Positions 27,666 through 36,698 of a stretch of 64,000 nucleotides of DNA are shown piece after piece. The position numbers were made by a program, and so were the translations under genes. The notes beneath the pieces are model-generated. The model was not told the DNA's origin and made no database searches. It worked only from the letters and a program-made list of their open reading frames with translations. The DNA is from Pseudomonas frederiksbergensis (GTDB lineage: Bacteria > Pseudomonadota > Gammaproteobacteria > Pseudomonadales > Pseudomonadaceae): NCBI RefSeq assembly GCF_003732275.1, contig NZ_MOBM01000006.1, positions 124,001 through 188,000 of the forward strand, in the 5' to 3' direction. Each line of letters starts with the position of its first letter. Position 1 is the stretch's first letter.

Positions 27666-28963
27666 TCATCATTCATTCGGAAACCAACCAGCGCACCATT
27701 GCCCAGAACCTGGGCCGTTCGGAATACAGCTACTACTTCGTGCTCAAGGAGTATCGACCGGTGCTGGAGCGACTGGGGCGGGTAGTGGAAGTGAGCGACC
27801 CGCAGACCGAAGTCGACGCCCTGTACCTCGACTGCCTGTCCCGTGGCGAAGACTGTGTATTCCTGTCGTTCTCACCGCCCCATCGCACGCCGGTGCATTT
27901 CGCCTGTCCGACCCTGGCGGTGTTTGCGTGGGAATTCAGCACCATTCCCAACGAGCCGTTCGCCGGTGAACCGCGTAATGACTGGCGCACGGTGTTGCGC
28001 GCATGCGGTGCCGCGATCACCCATTCCAGCTACACCGTCAATGCCGTGCGCGAAGCCATGGGCGCCGACTATCCGATCGTCGCGGTACCGGCGCCGGTGT
28101 GGGATCGCTTTGCCGAGCGCGGTGCGCAGCTGCAGCGCCAGCCAAAGGCTCGCCAAGTGCGATTGAAGATCAAAGGTTTGCTGGCGGACAGTCGCCAACT
28201 CGATCTGCGAGCCTTTGGTCCTGCGCATTTGCGTGCCGGCAAGGGCATCGACTTTCAGGCGCCCGCTCGTGAACAGGAGCTGGTGCTCGACGGTGTGATC
28301 TACACCTCGGTGTTCAACCCCGGGGACGGGCGCAAGAATTGGGAAGACATGCTCAGCGCCTTCTGCGTGACTTTCCGCGAGGTGGAAGACGCCACACTGG
28401 TGCTCAAATTGACACACCACGATGCCGAAGAAGCGCTGACCGATATCCTTCATCACTTGTACAAAAACCAGCCCTACCGCTGCCGTATCGTGTTGATTTA
28501 CGGCTACCTCGCGGATGCGGACTACGAGCGTCTGGTGCAGGCCACGAGTTACGTGGTGAACACGTCCTACGGCGAGGGCCAGTGCCTGCCGCTGATGGAG
28601 TTCATGTCCTGTGGCAAGCCGGCGGTGGCGCCGCGCACCACGGCGATGATCGATTACCTGGACGCCGATAACGCTTTCCTCATTGACTCCACGGATGAGC
28701 TGACAGCCTGGCCCCACGACCCGCGCAAGGCATTTCGCACCCTGCGTTACATCACCAACTGGGCCTCGCTGTGCACGGCCTACCGGGCCAGTTATGACGT
28801 GGCCAAAGACGACCCGCAACGCTATGCAAGGATGTCCGCCCACGCGGTGACCAGCCTGCAGAACTTCTGCAGCCAGACGACCGCTGAACAGCGTCTGAAA
28901 GCGTTTCTTGCCCGACTGTTCGAGACCCGCGCTACATCTGCCGTGGAAATCCCCGAGGCATGA
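27659..28963 (+). CDS. glycosyltransferase of the common antigen accessory operon (PA5456-like)
   Basis: A 434-residue paralogue of the preceding gene: IAQNLGRSEYSYYFVLKEYR near the start, VFNPGDGRKNWEDMLSAF in the middle, and NTSYGEGQCLPLMEFMSCGK as the donor-site motif. It lacks the insert of its neighbour. It starts inside the end of the upstream gene (7-base overlap) and overlaps the methyltransferase as ATGA. Probable cytoplasmic transfer of a sugar to the end of the rhamnan chain or to a short terminal oligosaccharide; donor unknown. Confidence 0.8.
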   Translation: MLIIIHSETNQRTIAQNLGRSEYSYYFVLKEYRPVLERLGRVVEVSDPQTEVDALYLDCLSRGEDCVFLSFSPPHRTPVHFACPTLAVFAWEFSTIPNEPFAGEPRNDWRTVLRACGAAITHSSYTVNAVREAMGADYPIVAVPAPVWDRFAERGAQLQRQPKARQVRLKIKGLLADSRQLDLRAFGPAHLRAGKGIDFQAPAREQELVLDGVIYTSVFNPGDGRKNWEDMLSAFCVTFREVEDATLVLKLTHHDAEEALTDILHHLYKNQPYRCRIVLIYGYLADADYERLVQATSYVVNTSYGEGQCLPLMEFMSCGKPAVAPRTTAMIDYLDADNAFLIDSTDELTAWPHDPRKAFRTLRYITNWASLCTAYRASYDVAKDDPQRYARMSAHAVTSLQNFCSQTTAEQRLKAFLARLFETRATSAVEIPEA

Positions 28964-29853
28964 TCCGCGCATTGATGAGGCGGCTGCGCCCAGTGGCGAA
29001 ACCCCAACCTGTGCCTGCACCGGTTGCGCAAGGCAGCGTGTCGCCGCGCGATGTGGGCTTGCACGACGCCATGCTCGATGGCTGGTTTTCGGGCGACAGC
29101 GGCGAATTGCTCAAGGGTTTTGCGATCACAGCAGACGACACCTTGCTGGATGTCGGTTGCGGTGAGGGTGTTGCGACACTGTTTGCGGTGCGTCAGGGCG
29201 CGTCGGTGATTTTTACCGACAGTGAGTACGACAAAGTCCGTGATCTGGCCCGGCAAGTGGAAGCGCAGACGGACAAGCCCAACCTGGGGCTGGTCAGCAA
29301 TAGCCTGCCGTTGCCGCTCGCCGATGGCTGCGCGAGCAAAGTCGTGTGCATGGAAGTGCTAGAGCACATCGATCAGCCCGAGCCGTTCATGGCCGAGCTG
29401 GTGCGCATGGGCCGTCCCGGTGCGCAGTATCTGCTCAGCGTGCCGGCGCCGGTGGGCGAGCATTTGCAGCAGGGCATCGCCCCGGCCAGTTATTTCCAGT
29501 CACCCAATCACGTGCAGATTTTTACCCCGGAACGTTTCGCCGCGCTGGTGGAGGACGCCGGTCTGGTGATCGAACATCGCCAGGCCACCGGATTTTTCTG
29601 GGTGATGGGCATGATTTTCTTCTGGGCCAGCGAGCGCGCGGCCGGACGCGACCTGGGCGGCGCGGTGCGTGACCGGATTCAGGCGCCGTATCCGCCGCTG
29701 ATGGAGAGCTGGGCGAAAACCTGGCAAGACCTGCTGGCGCAACCCAATGGCCTGGCGATCAAGCAGATGCTCGATCAGTTCATGCCCAAGAGCCAGGTGA
29801 TCATTGCGCGCAAACCGATGACAACCGGCTCAAAGACCGGGACCGCGCCATGA
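28960..29853 (+). CDS. SAM-dependent methyltransferase of the common antigen accessory operon (PA5457-like)
   Basis: A 297-residue class I methyltransferase. Motif I is LLDVGCGEGVATLF, with CMEVLEHIDQPEPFM and the post-motif region LLSVPAPVG. It shares a distinctive N-terminal element (GLHDAMLDGWFSGDSGELL) and C-terminal KSQVIIARKPM with the methyltransferase two genes on, so the pair arose by duplication. It overlaps its neighbours by ATGA on both sides. Sugar O-methylation at or near the non-reducing end of the O-antigen is the likely role, as methyl groups often act as chain stops recognised by Wzt. Confidence 0.8.
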   Translation: MIRALMRRLRPVAKPQPVPAPVAQGSVSPRDVGLHDAMLDGWFSGDSGELLKGFAITADDTLLDVGCGEGVATLFAVRQGASVIFTDSEYDKVRDLARQVEAQTDKPNLGLVSNSLPLPLADGCASKVVCMEVLEHIDQPEPFMAELVRMGRPGAQYLLSVPAPVGEHLQQGIAPASYFQSPNHVQIFTPERFAALVEDAGLVIEHRQATGFFWVMGMIFFWASERAAGRDLGGAVRDRIQAPYPPLMESWAKTWQDLLAQPNGLAIKQMLDQFMPKSQVIIARKPMTTGSKTGTAP

Positions 29854-31004
29854 GTAATCGGCGGATTCTCGACATCGAGTTGTTGCGCGGGGTCGCCGTA
29901 CTCGGCGTGCTGGTGCATCACCTGCAAACCATGCCGTTTCCGGGTGGGCTGCCGGGCTTTGAGTCGGGCACGGCCCATGGGCAATTCTGGTGGGGCGTGG
30001 ACCTGTTTTTCGTGATCTCGGGGTTTGTGATCGCCCGTGGCCTGATTCCGCTGCTGCGCGGATGCCGGACACCGCAGGCCTTCTGGCAGGAAACCCGCGA
30101 CTTCTGGATTCGCCGGGCCTTTCGTCTGTTGCCATCCGCCTGGTTGTGGCTGCTGCTGATGTTATCGGGCGCGCTGTTTTTCAATCATTCGGGTGCCTTT
30201 GGCACGGTGCAGGCCAATCTGCAGGCGACACTGGCGGGCTTTCTGCAATTTGCCAATTTCCGCTTTGCCGAAAGCTTCATGCGCTTCGAATACGGCGCCA
30301 GTTTCGTTTACTGGAGCCTGTCCCTTGAAGAGCAGTTCTACCTGCTGTTGCCGTTGCTGATCTTTGTCTGCCGCAAGCGGTTGGTGTGGGTGTTGCTGGC
30401 CCTGGTTGCAGTGCAACTGTTCACCTGGCGCTCAGCGCTGTTGATGAGCATCAGGACCGACGCCTTGGCATTGGGTGTATTGCTGGCGATGTGGAGTTCA
30501 AGGCCGAGCTATCGGGCCTGGGAGCCGCGATTGTTGAGCCGCCCCTGGTCAGGCCCGTTGATACTGATCGGCCTGGGGTCGGTACTGAGCGTGCTGGCGA
30601 GCACACCGTTCAACCTGGCGAGCTATCGGGTCGCAGTCATTGCCTTGTTGTGCGCGGTGTTGGTCTGGATCGCTTCCTGCAATCGCGATTACCTGCTGCC
30701 CAAGGGCAGGCTCAAACAAATACTGGTCTGGTTGGGCGCCCGTTCCTATGGCATTTACCTGATCCACATCCCGGCGTTTTTTGTCGTGCGCGAAGGCTGG
30801 TTTCGTTTTGCGCCCGCCGGTTCGCAGGACGTGGCGATGCAGCCGGCACTGGCGCTGTTTTGCGCCATGAGCCTGATCGTGCTGTTTAGCGAACTCAACT
30901 ACCGATTCGTCGAGCTACCCATGCGCAACCGGGGTGCCCGTCTGGTGCAACGCTTGCGCGTATCCCGATCAGCCCTTCCATCCTCTGGAGCCACCTCATG
31001 CTGA
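29850..31004 (+). CDS. acyltransferase-3 family membrane protein (PA5458-like)
   Basis: A 384-residue integral membrane O-acyltransferase. It starts RILDIELLRGVAVLGVLVHH, the conserved Arg and His of the family, and has WWGVDLFFVISGFVIARG. About ten hydrophobic segments follow, with RRAFRLLPSAWLWLLL and YWSLSLEEQFYLLLPLLIF as typical motifs. It lies between two homologous methyltransferases and overlaps both. It probably acetylates or otherwise acylates the D-rhamnan or its cap, using a donor from the cytoplasm. Confidence 0.88.
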   Translation: MSNRRILDIELLRGVAVLGVLVHHLQTMPFPGGLPGFESGTAHGQFWWGVDLFFVISGFVIARGLIPLLRGCRTPQAFWQETRDFWIRRAFRLLPSAWLWLLLMLSGALFFNHSGAFGTVQANLQATLAGFLQFANFRFAESFMRFEYGASFVYWSLSLEEQFYLLLPLLIFVCRKRLVWVLLALVAVQLFTWRSALLMSIRTDALALGVLLAMWSSRPSYRAWEPRLLSRPWSGPLILIGLGSVLSVLASTPFNLASYRVAVIALLCAVLVWIASCNRDYLLPKGRLKQILVWLGARSYGIYLIHIPAFFVVREGWFRFAPAGSQDVAMQPALALFCAMSLIVLFSELNYRFVELPMRNRGARLVQRLRVSRSALPSSGATSC

Positions 31005-31828
31005 GCCTTTTGAAGAAACTCACGACGGGCACGCGCGCTGCCGCGACGCCGGCACCCTCGGCCCCGGACAAGGTCGACCCGTACATGCTCGGCCTGCACG
31101 ACGCGATGCTCAGCGGCTGGTTCAACCAGCAAACCGGCGAGTTGTTCACCGGTTTCCCGGTGAGCCCCGAGGACACCCTGCTGGACGTAGGCTGCGGTGA
31201 CGGTGGCAACGTGCATTTCTGCGGCATGCGCGGGGCGAAGATCATCATCGCCGACATCGACGCCGCCAAGGTCGAAGCGACTCGTCAGCGCCTGAGCGAC
31301 ACGCCGGCGCGGGACGTTGAGTGCCACGTCACGGACTGCAACCCGCTGCCGATTGCCGACGCGACCGCGACCCGGGTGGTGTCCACTGAAGTTATCGAAC
31401 ACGTCGACGATCCGGCGCAGTTCCTCGCCGAACTGGTGCGGGTCGGCAAGCCCGGGGCGCTGTATTTGCTCAGCGTCCCGCACCCGAGTTCCGAAGACCT
31501 GCAAAAAGACATCGCCGCGCCGGAGTATTTCCAGAAGCCCAACCACATTCGCATCATCAGCGAAGAGCAGTTCAAGGCGATGGTCAGCGACGTCGGCCTG
31601 GAAGTCATCAGCCACAGCCAGTACGGGTTCTATTGGTCGATGTGGATGCTGTTGTTCTGGGAAGCCAAGGTCGATTTCAGCAACGCTGACCATCCGTTAC
31701 TCAACCACTGGGCCGACACCTGGCAGGCCGTGCTGTCCTCGCCCCGGGGCGCACAGATCAAACAGGCGCTGGACGCGGTGGTGGCGAAAAGTCAGGTGAT
31801 CATTGCCCGCAAGCCAATGGCTGAGTAG
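30998..31828 (+). CDS. SAM-dependent methyltransferase of the common antigen accessory operon (PA5459-like)
   Basis: A 276-residue class I methyltransferase, paralogue of 28960-29853. Motif I is LLDVGCGDGGNVHFCG, then STEVIEHVDDPAQFLAEL and LYLLSVPHPSSEDLQKD. The N-terminus carries the shared LGLHDAMLSGWFNQQTGELF and the end AKSQVIIARKPMAE. It overlaps the acyltransferase by 7 bases and is the last gene of the operon; a perfect REP doublet follows. It probably methylates a terminal sugar of the common antigen. The relation between the two copies (different positions or redundant) cannot be told from sequence. Confidence 0.8.
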   Translation: MLSLLKKLTTGTRAAATPAPSAPDKVDPYMLGLHDAMLSGWFNQQTGELFTGFPVSPEDTLLDVGCGDGGNVHFCGMRGAKIIIADIDAAKVEATRQRLSDTPARDVECHVTDCNPLPIADATATRVVSTEVIEHVDDPAQFLAELVRVGKPGALYLLSVPHPSSEDLQKDIAAPEYFQKPNHIRIISEEQFKAMVSDVGLEVISHSQYGFYWSMWMLLFWEAKVDFSNADHPLLNHWADTWQAVLSSPRGAQIKQALDAVVAKSQVIIARKPMAE

Positions 31829-31855
31829 GCTGCCGGGAATTCGTAATAGATCAAT

Positions 31856-31975
31856 TGTGGCGAGGGAGCTTGCTCCCGCTGGGCTGCGAAGCAGCCCCTC
31901 ATTTCATCAGACACACCACATTGGCTGCATTTGCGACTGCTGCGCAGCCGAGCGGGAGCAAGCTCCCTCGCCACA
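31856..31975. repeat. REP doublet (REPIN), perfect 25-bp inverted arms
   Basis: The left arm (31856-31880) and right arm (31951-31975) are exact reverse complements beginning TGTGGCGAGGGAGC. Between them is about 70 bases with a further short inverted repeat. This matches the REPIN pattern of P. fluorescens, mobilised in trans by a RAYT transposase; no RAYT gene is in the window. Confidence 0.9.
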
Positions 31976-31992
31976 GAGGATGAGGGTTCATT

Positions 31993-33186
31993 GTGTTTTT
32001 CATTCGTCTGTCGGCCTTGCTTGCCGCATTGCTGTTGCTCAATGGTTGTGAGAGACCGGACGCGCCGCCGCTCGATCAGCAGCTCTATGTCTGGCAGCGG
32101 CAATGGACGTCGGCCCATGACGCTGCGCTGCGCGACAGCCGCGCCGATTTCTCGACCTTGCGCGTACTGGCCTTGCAGGCGTTTCCGCAGGCCGGCTGGA
32201 GCCGGGCGCGGATCGATCCGGCGCTGCTCAAGCGTGATGGTCGACCGCTGATAGCGGTGATTCGTCTGGATGGCCAGCTCAAGGGGCTGGATCAGGACGA
32301 GGTCACCGCGCGCATCCAGCGGGTGCTCAGCGATTGGCAAGGGCAGGGGCTGATCCTCTCCGGCGTGGAGATCGATCACGATGCGGGCAACGCCCGGCTA
32401 CCGGCCTACCGCGAATTCCTCACGCATTTGCGCACTGTTCTGCCGGCCTCCTTGCCACTGAGCATCACCGCATTGCCGGCCTGGCTCGACAGCCCTGAAT
32501 TGCCGGCGCTGCTGGCGACGGTCGACAGCAGCGTCTTGCAGGTGCATGCGGTGAGCGATCCACGGCGTGGGCTGTTCGACCCGGATCAGGCTCGGCAGTG
32601 GGCCAAGGCCTGGAGCCGTATCACCTCGAATCCATTTTATCTGGCGCTGCCGGCGTATGGCGTGGCGTTGTTGCCAGGGGCCGGTGGCGCTCCGGTCGTG
32701 GAAAGTGAAGTGCCCATCGAGCGGGGCGGCAAACGCCGGGAGTTACTGGCGGATCCGCTGCAACTGAGCAAACTCGGCGCCGAGTTGCGCGCCGATCCAC
32801 CGGCTCATCTGGCCGGGCTGATCTGGTTTCGGCTGCCGCTGGCCAATGATCGCAGGGCCTGGAGCCTGACGACGCTCATCGCTGTGGCGCGTGGCGATAT
32901 GCTCGACAGCCGCGTGGGGCTGAAGCTCTCGGCGCAGGACGGCCTCTACGACATCAGCGTCAGCAACCAAGGCAACCTCGACAGCGCCTGGCCCGAACGC
33001 CTGACATTGGCGGTGCAGGGCTGCGATGGCGCCGATGCGTTGGCCGGTTATGCATTGCAACAGCGCCCGGATCTGCTTACCTTCACCCGCCTGCGCGAGG
33101 GTCGAATCCCGGCCGGCGGGCAGCGCGCCATCGGTTGGGCACGCTGCGCAAATATTGATCAAGGAGGTTCGAATGTTCACCCGTAA
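31993..33186 (+). CDS. DUF3142-type lipoprotein of unknown function
   Basis: A 397-residue protein with a lipoprotein signal: MFFIRLSALLAALLLLNGC, where Cys19 would be acylated after LLNG. The mature part resembles a TIM-barrel-like glycoside-hydrolase-type fold (IAVIRLDGQLKG, LILSGVEIDHDAGN, LSITALPAWL, FYLALPAYGVALLPG), as in DUF3142 proteins. Start is GTG, supported by GAGGG 7 bases upstream. The end overlaps the next gene by 14 bases, so the two are co-expressed. Expected location is the outer or inner membrane periplasmic face. The first Asp/Glu pair in GVEIDHD could be catalytic, but no substrate is known. Confidence 0.75.
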   Translation: MFFIRLSALLAALLLLNGCERPDAPPLDQQLYVWQRQWTSAHDAALRDSRADFSTLRVLALQAFPQAGWSRARIDPALLKRDGRPLIAVIRLDGQLKGLDQDEVTARIQRVLSDWQGQGLILSGVEIDHDAGNARLPAYREFLTHLRTVLPASLPLSITALPAWLDSPELPALLATVDSSVLQVHAVSDPRRGLFDPDQARQWAKAWSRITSNPFYLALPAYGVALLPGAGGAPVVESEVPIERGGKRRELLADPLQLSKLGAELRADPPAHLAGLIWFRLPLANDRRAWSLTTLIAVARGDMLDSRVGLKLSAQDGLYDISVSNQGNLDSAWPERLTLAVQGCDGADALAGYALQQRPDLLTFTRLREGRIPAGGQRAIGWARCANIDQGGSNVHP

Positions 33187-35305
33187 CTGGCCCCGCCATG
33201 TGCTTTGCCTGAGCCTCAGCCTGCCGTTGGGTTCGGCGCTGGCCTGCGGGCCGGACTTCCCCATGCGGCTGCTGGACAACCGTGGCCAGTCGCTGGCGGA
33301 ACTGCCGGAAGGCAACTTCAACGTCGAGATCAACCGCCTCGGACATGCCATCGCGGGACTGAAAAATGTCACGGCTGCCACCAACATTCCGGGGGACGGT
33401 TACGGCGATGCGCCGGATTACGCGGGTCAGCGGAACACCGCCGAACAGGCCGGTCTGACGCCTGAGCAGCAAGCGCTGGTGCAACAGCTGCGCAGTCTGA
33501 CCGATGCCCATCAGGTTGAAGAGCAAGGCGCGAGCCTGCCGGCCGAGCATAGGTTCTATCTGGCGGGCGCTGTGGCGTTCAACGCCGGTGACCATGGTTT
33601 GGCCGCCGAATACTTTCAGAAAGTGCTGGCGCTGCCGGCGGATCAACGCGCGTTGCGCAGTACCTGGGCGGCTTACTCGTTGGGACGGGCACTGTTTACC
33701 ATGAGTTCAGAAGCGGGCGCGGGGACCGACCTGTTGGCACAATCCCGAAAGACCTTCGAGCAGACTCGTCAATTGAGTATCGACGGCTTCAGCGATCCGT
33801 TGGAGCTGGGTGTTGCCAGCCTCGGCGAAGAAGCGCGAGTGGCCCGCACCGCGGGTGATTGGGATAGCGCCATCGGACTTTATGCGACGCAGAACCTCCA
33901 CGGTTCGGCGGTGGGCTACAGCTCGTTGAAGTTGTTGATGGCCGATCTGATGACAATGCCCGACGATCAACTGGCCGTGTTGCTCAAGGGCAAAGCGGTG
34001 CAGCAACTGGTGACGGCGTCGTTGATCAGTCGACTGGGCTGGTCATTCGGTGATCAGCCGCCAAGCGAACAGAAACTGATCAAGTTGCTGCAAAACAGCA
34101 CTCGCGGCAGCCTGGATAACGCGGATCGTCTGGCGGCGATGAATTATCAACAGGGCGATTACGCCAGTGCCAAAGCCTTCCTCGAACAGGCCGGAGACGG
34201 CGGCCTCGCATGGTGGCTGCGGGCGAAACTGGCGTTGCGTGATGGCGACAAAGGCGTTGCGGCGGCGGCCTACGCCAAGGCAGCCCAGGCCTTCCCGCAG
34301 AACGAGTCCTGGGGCGAACGACGGACGCCGGACTGGGATTACGAAACGGTGCAGCCCAAGTGCCGGGTCGACGGCGAAAGCGCAATTCTTGCCCTGCAAC
34401 GCGGGGATTATCTGCAAGCCTTTGATCAGCTCTATCGCAGTCAAAACATTTATTGGTACGACGCGGCCACCGTTGCCGAGCGGGTGCTGACCCTCGATGA
34501 ACTCAAGCAGTACGTCGACACTCAGGTACCGGCACCGCCGCCGCTCAGTCAGCAGGATCGCGACAATTATGTGCCATTGCCGGTAGCCGCCAGCCTGCGC
34601 AATCTGCTGGGACGACGGTTGTTGCGTGAAGGTCGTTATGACGAGGCACCAGGGTATATCGATAATGCTGTCTTGCAGGCCAAGGCCAAGTGGTACGGTG
34701 AGTTGCGCCACGACGCCGAATCAAAATGGTGGCCGACCAAACGGGCATTCGCTTACTACTACGCCGCGACATTAGCCCGCTACGATGGGATGGAGTTATT
34801 GGGCTACGAAATGTCCCCGGATTACGCGACCTTCGGCGGCAATTACAGTCTGGAGGCTCCCGATCTCAAGGTCGGACCGCTGATAGCCGAGGGTGAGGTG
34901 CAGCGTTGGCAAGCCACGGTGGCGCAACCGGATGAACGCTTCCATTACCGTTATATCGCCACAGCCTTGGCGAGTAAGGCCGCTGATCACCTCCCCCACA
35001 CCAGTCAGGCGTTTGCTTCAGTGCTGTGCAAGGCTTCAACGTGGGGTACCAGCCTGCAAGAGCAAAGCGCGTTCTACCGTCGTTACATAGAGGAGGGACC
35101 GTACGTGATCTGGGCCGGTGATTTCGGTCATCAATGCCAGGAGCCAGACTTCCAGAGCGCCGATAAGCGTTATGTGACTCAGGTCACCGACGCTGCGCGA
35201 TCCGTTCTGCGGCCCTACAAAAAGCCATTGCAGATCGGCGGTGTGGTAGCGATCACGGCGGCGGCTTTGCTGCTGATCAGTCGCCGCCGTCGTAGAGCGC
35301 GATAA
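33173..35305 (+). CDS. TPR-like repeat exported protein with C-terminal membrane anchor
   Basis: A 710-residue protein of unknown function. It has an N-terminal signal peptide (MFTRNWPRHVLCLSLSLPLG, cleavage about residue 24 before CGPDFP), long helical repeat-like regions (for example GDHGLAAEYFQKVLALPAD and QGDYASAKAFLEQAGDGGLA, tetratricopeptide-like), and a C-terminal transmembrane segment (IGGVVAITAAALLLI) followed by RRRRRAR. So it is probably periplasmic with a cytoplasmic positive tail. AAGGAGG 5 bases before the ATG at 33173 is an excellent ribosome binding site; longer open frame upstream overlaps the lipoprotein gene and is not used. It works presumably with that lipoprotein. Confidence 0.78.
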   Translation: MFTRNWPRHVLCLSLSLPLGSALACGPDFPMRLLDNRGQSLAELPEGNFNVEINRLGHAIAGLKNVTAATNIPGDGYGDAPDYAGQRNTAEQAGLTPEQQALVQQLRSLTDAHQVEEQGASLPAEHRFYLAGAVAFNAGDHGLAAEYFQKVLALPADQRALRSTWAAYSLGRALFTMSSEAGAGTDLLAQSRKTFEQTRQLSIDGFSDPLELGVASLGEEARVARTAGDWDSAIGLYATQNLHGSAVGYSSLKLLMADLMTMPDDQLAVLLKGKAVQQLVTASLISRLGWSFGDQPPSEQKLIKLLQNSTRGSLDNADRLAAMNYQQGDYASAKAFLEQAGDGGLAWWLRAKLALRDGDKGVAAAAYAKAAQAFPQNESWGERRTPDWDYETVQPKCRVDGESAILALQRGDYLQAFDQLYRSQNIYWYDAATVAERVLTLDELKQYVDTQVPAPPPLSQQDRDNYVPLPVAASLRNLLGRRLLREGRYDEAPGYIDNAVLQAKAKWYGELRHDAESKWWPTKRAFAYYYAATLARYDGMELLGYEMSPDYATFGGNYSLEAPDLKVGPLIAEGEVQRWQATVAQPDERFHYRYIATALASKAADHLPHTSQAFASVLCKASTWGTSLQEQSAFYRRYIEEGPYVIWAGDFGHQCQEPDFQSADKRYVTQVTDAARSVLRPYKKPLQIGGVVAITAAALLLISRRRRRAR

Positions 35306-35308
35306 CCC

Positions 35309-35938
35309 TCAACCCTGCTGCACAAAGGTCAGCCGCACCGCGAAGCCGATCAGCAGGCTCCCAAACAACCACTGCTGCACCCGTTGGGCGGATGGACTGC
35401 GTTGCAGCCAACGGCCCAACGCGGCGCCGACCAGCGCGTAGGCGCTGTCGAACAACAACCCGACAGCGACCAGCATCACGCCCAGCGTTGCGAATTGCGT
35501 GAGCACTGGCCCGGCGTGAGGTTCGATGAACTGCGGCAACAGCACCGAGCAGAACAGCAGCGCCTTGGGGTTGAGCAGGTTGGTCAGCAAACCGCGCTGG
35601 ATCGCGTCCAACCAGCGCGGTTTTTCGGTGGTTGCGTCGGTACCGTTCAAGCTCGGCAGCATCGTGGTGCGCAGGCACTGAATACCGATCCACAGCAGGT
35701 ACGCGGCCCCGACCAGGCGCACCACGTCGAAGGTCCAGGGCGCCGTCTTGAACAACGCCGCCAAACCCAACGCCGCCAAGGCCACATGACAACCACGCGC
35801 CACGCCCAGCCCCAGCGCCGTAGCCAGCGCCGCACCCTTGCCCTGACGCGCGCCGGTCTGCAACAGCAGAATCATGTCCGGGCCGGGCAACAGGTACACC
35901 ACCGCCAGCGCCATGAAAAACAGCCAGAGTCCTGCCAT
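35309..35938 (-). CDS. LysE/RhtB-family amino acid exporter
   Basis: A 209-residue inner-membrane exporter with about six hydrophobic segments. The family motif after helix 1, YLLPGPDMILLLQTGARQG, is present, as are the conserved GLGVARGCHVALAALGLAAL and NPKALLFCSVLLPQF. Start chosen at 35938, which has GGGG six bases upstream; a second ATG lies 12 bases earlier without a site. It ends 4 bases from the convergent TPR gene. A divergent Lrp-type regulator 145 bases away probably controls it, a usual pairing for amino acid efflux. Substrate unknown. Confidence 0.88.
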   Translation of the reverse strand: MAGLWLFFMALAVVYLLPGPDMILLLQTGARQGKGAALATALGLGVARGCHVALAALGLAALFKTAPWTFDVVRLVGAAYLLWIGIQCLRTTMLPSLNGTDATTEKPRWLDAIQRGLLTNLLNPKALLFCSVLLPQFIEPHAGPVLTQFATLGVMLVAVGLLFDSAYALVGAALGRWLQRSPSAQRVQQWLFGSLLIGFAVRLTFVQQG

Positions 35939-36083
35939 GTTGCACCCCATTCGTTGTCGATTTGGTGGGATCAGTCTATGGCTGAAGAGCAGGGCAGGTG
36001 GTTGCGTAATCAGCTTCTAAAGCTTCGATATTTGGCATAACCTGCCATTTTGTGATGATCGAACTATCGGGATCTGCCAAACC

Positions 36084-36557
36084 ATGAAACTGGACGCTTA
36101 CGACCGCAAGATTCTCGCGGCGCTGCAACGGGACGGTCGCCTGAGTAACGTGCAATTGGCTGACGAAATCGGTTTGTCCGCCTCGCCCTGTTTGCGTCGG
36201 GTACGGATGCTGGAGGAAGCGGGAGTGATTCGCGGCTATCAGGCTAATCTGGACCGAGATGAAGTGGGCCTTGGGCTGACAGTGTTTGTCGGGGTCAAAG
36301 TCGAACGACACAACGATGAACAGGCCGAAGCCTTTCGCCTGGCCGTGACGGCATTGCCTGAGGTGATTTCGGCGTTCCTGGTGTCAGGAGAGTCGGATTT
36401 TCTGCTGCAAGTGGTGGTGCCGGATTTGCGTGCTTACGACCGTTTTCTCACCGGACGACTGCTGAAATTGCCCGGTGTGAGCGACATTCGCAGCAACTTT
36501 GCGATTCACACGGTGAAGACGCCAGGGGCACTGCCGTTGGAGCATTTGCCGCTTTAG
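36084..36557 (+). CDS. Lrp/AsnC-family transcriptional regulator
   Basis: A 157-residue regulator. An N-terminal helix-turn-helix (LDAYDRKILAALQRDGRLS, VQLADEIGLSASPCLRRVR) precedes an Lrp-type ACT-like ligand domain (about residues 65-150; VFVGVKVERHNDEQAEAF, SGESDFLLQVVVPDL). It is divergent from the LysE-type exporter, so it probably senses an amino acid and controls its export. A REP doublet follows the stop. Confidence 0.9.
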   Translation: MKLDAYDRKILAALQRDGRLSNVQLADEIGLSASPCLRRVRMLEEAGVIRGYQANLDRDEVGLGLTVFVGVKVERHNDEQAEAFRLAVTALPEVISAFLVSGESDFLLQVVVPDLRAYDRFLTGRLLKLPGVSDIRSNFAIHTVKTPGALPLEHLPL

Positions 36558-36572
36558 ACCGAGTCGACCCTG

Positions 36573-36665
36573 TTCGCGAGCAAGCCCGCTCCCACAGTAG
36601 ATCGTCAGTGAACGCAGATTTTGTGTTCGACAATGATCGAGTGTGGGAGCGGGCTTGCTCGCGAA
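36573..36665. repeat. REP doublet (REPIN), TTCGCGAGCAAGCCCGC type
   Basis: Perfect 24-bp inverted arms at 36573-36596 and 36642-36665 around a 45-base spacer. It lies between the lrp-type gene and lpdA, in the convergent space. Confidence 0.9.
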
Positions 36666-36698
36666 AGCGTCAGTTCAGTCACCACCAAATCATCGGCC

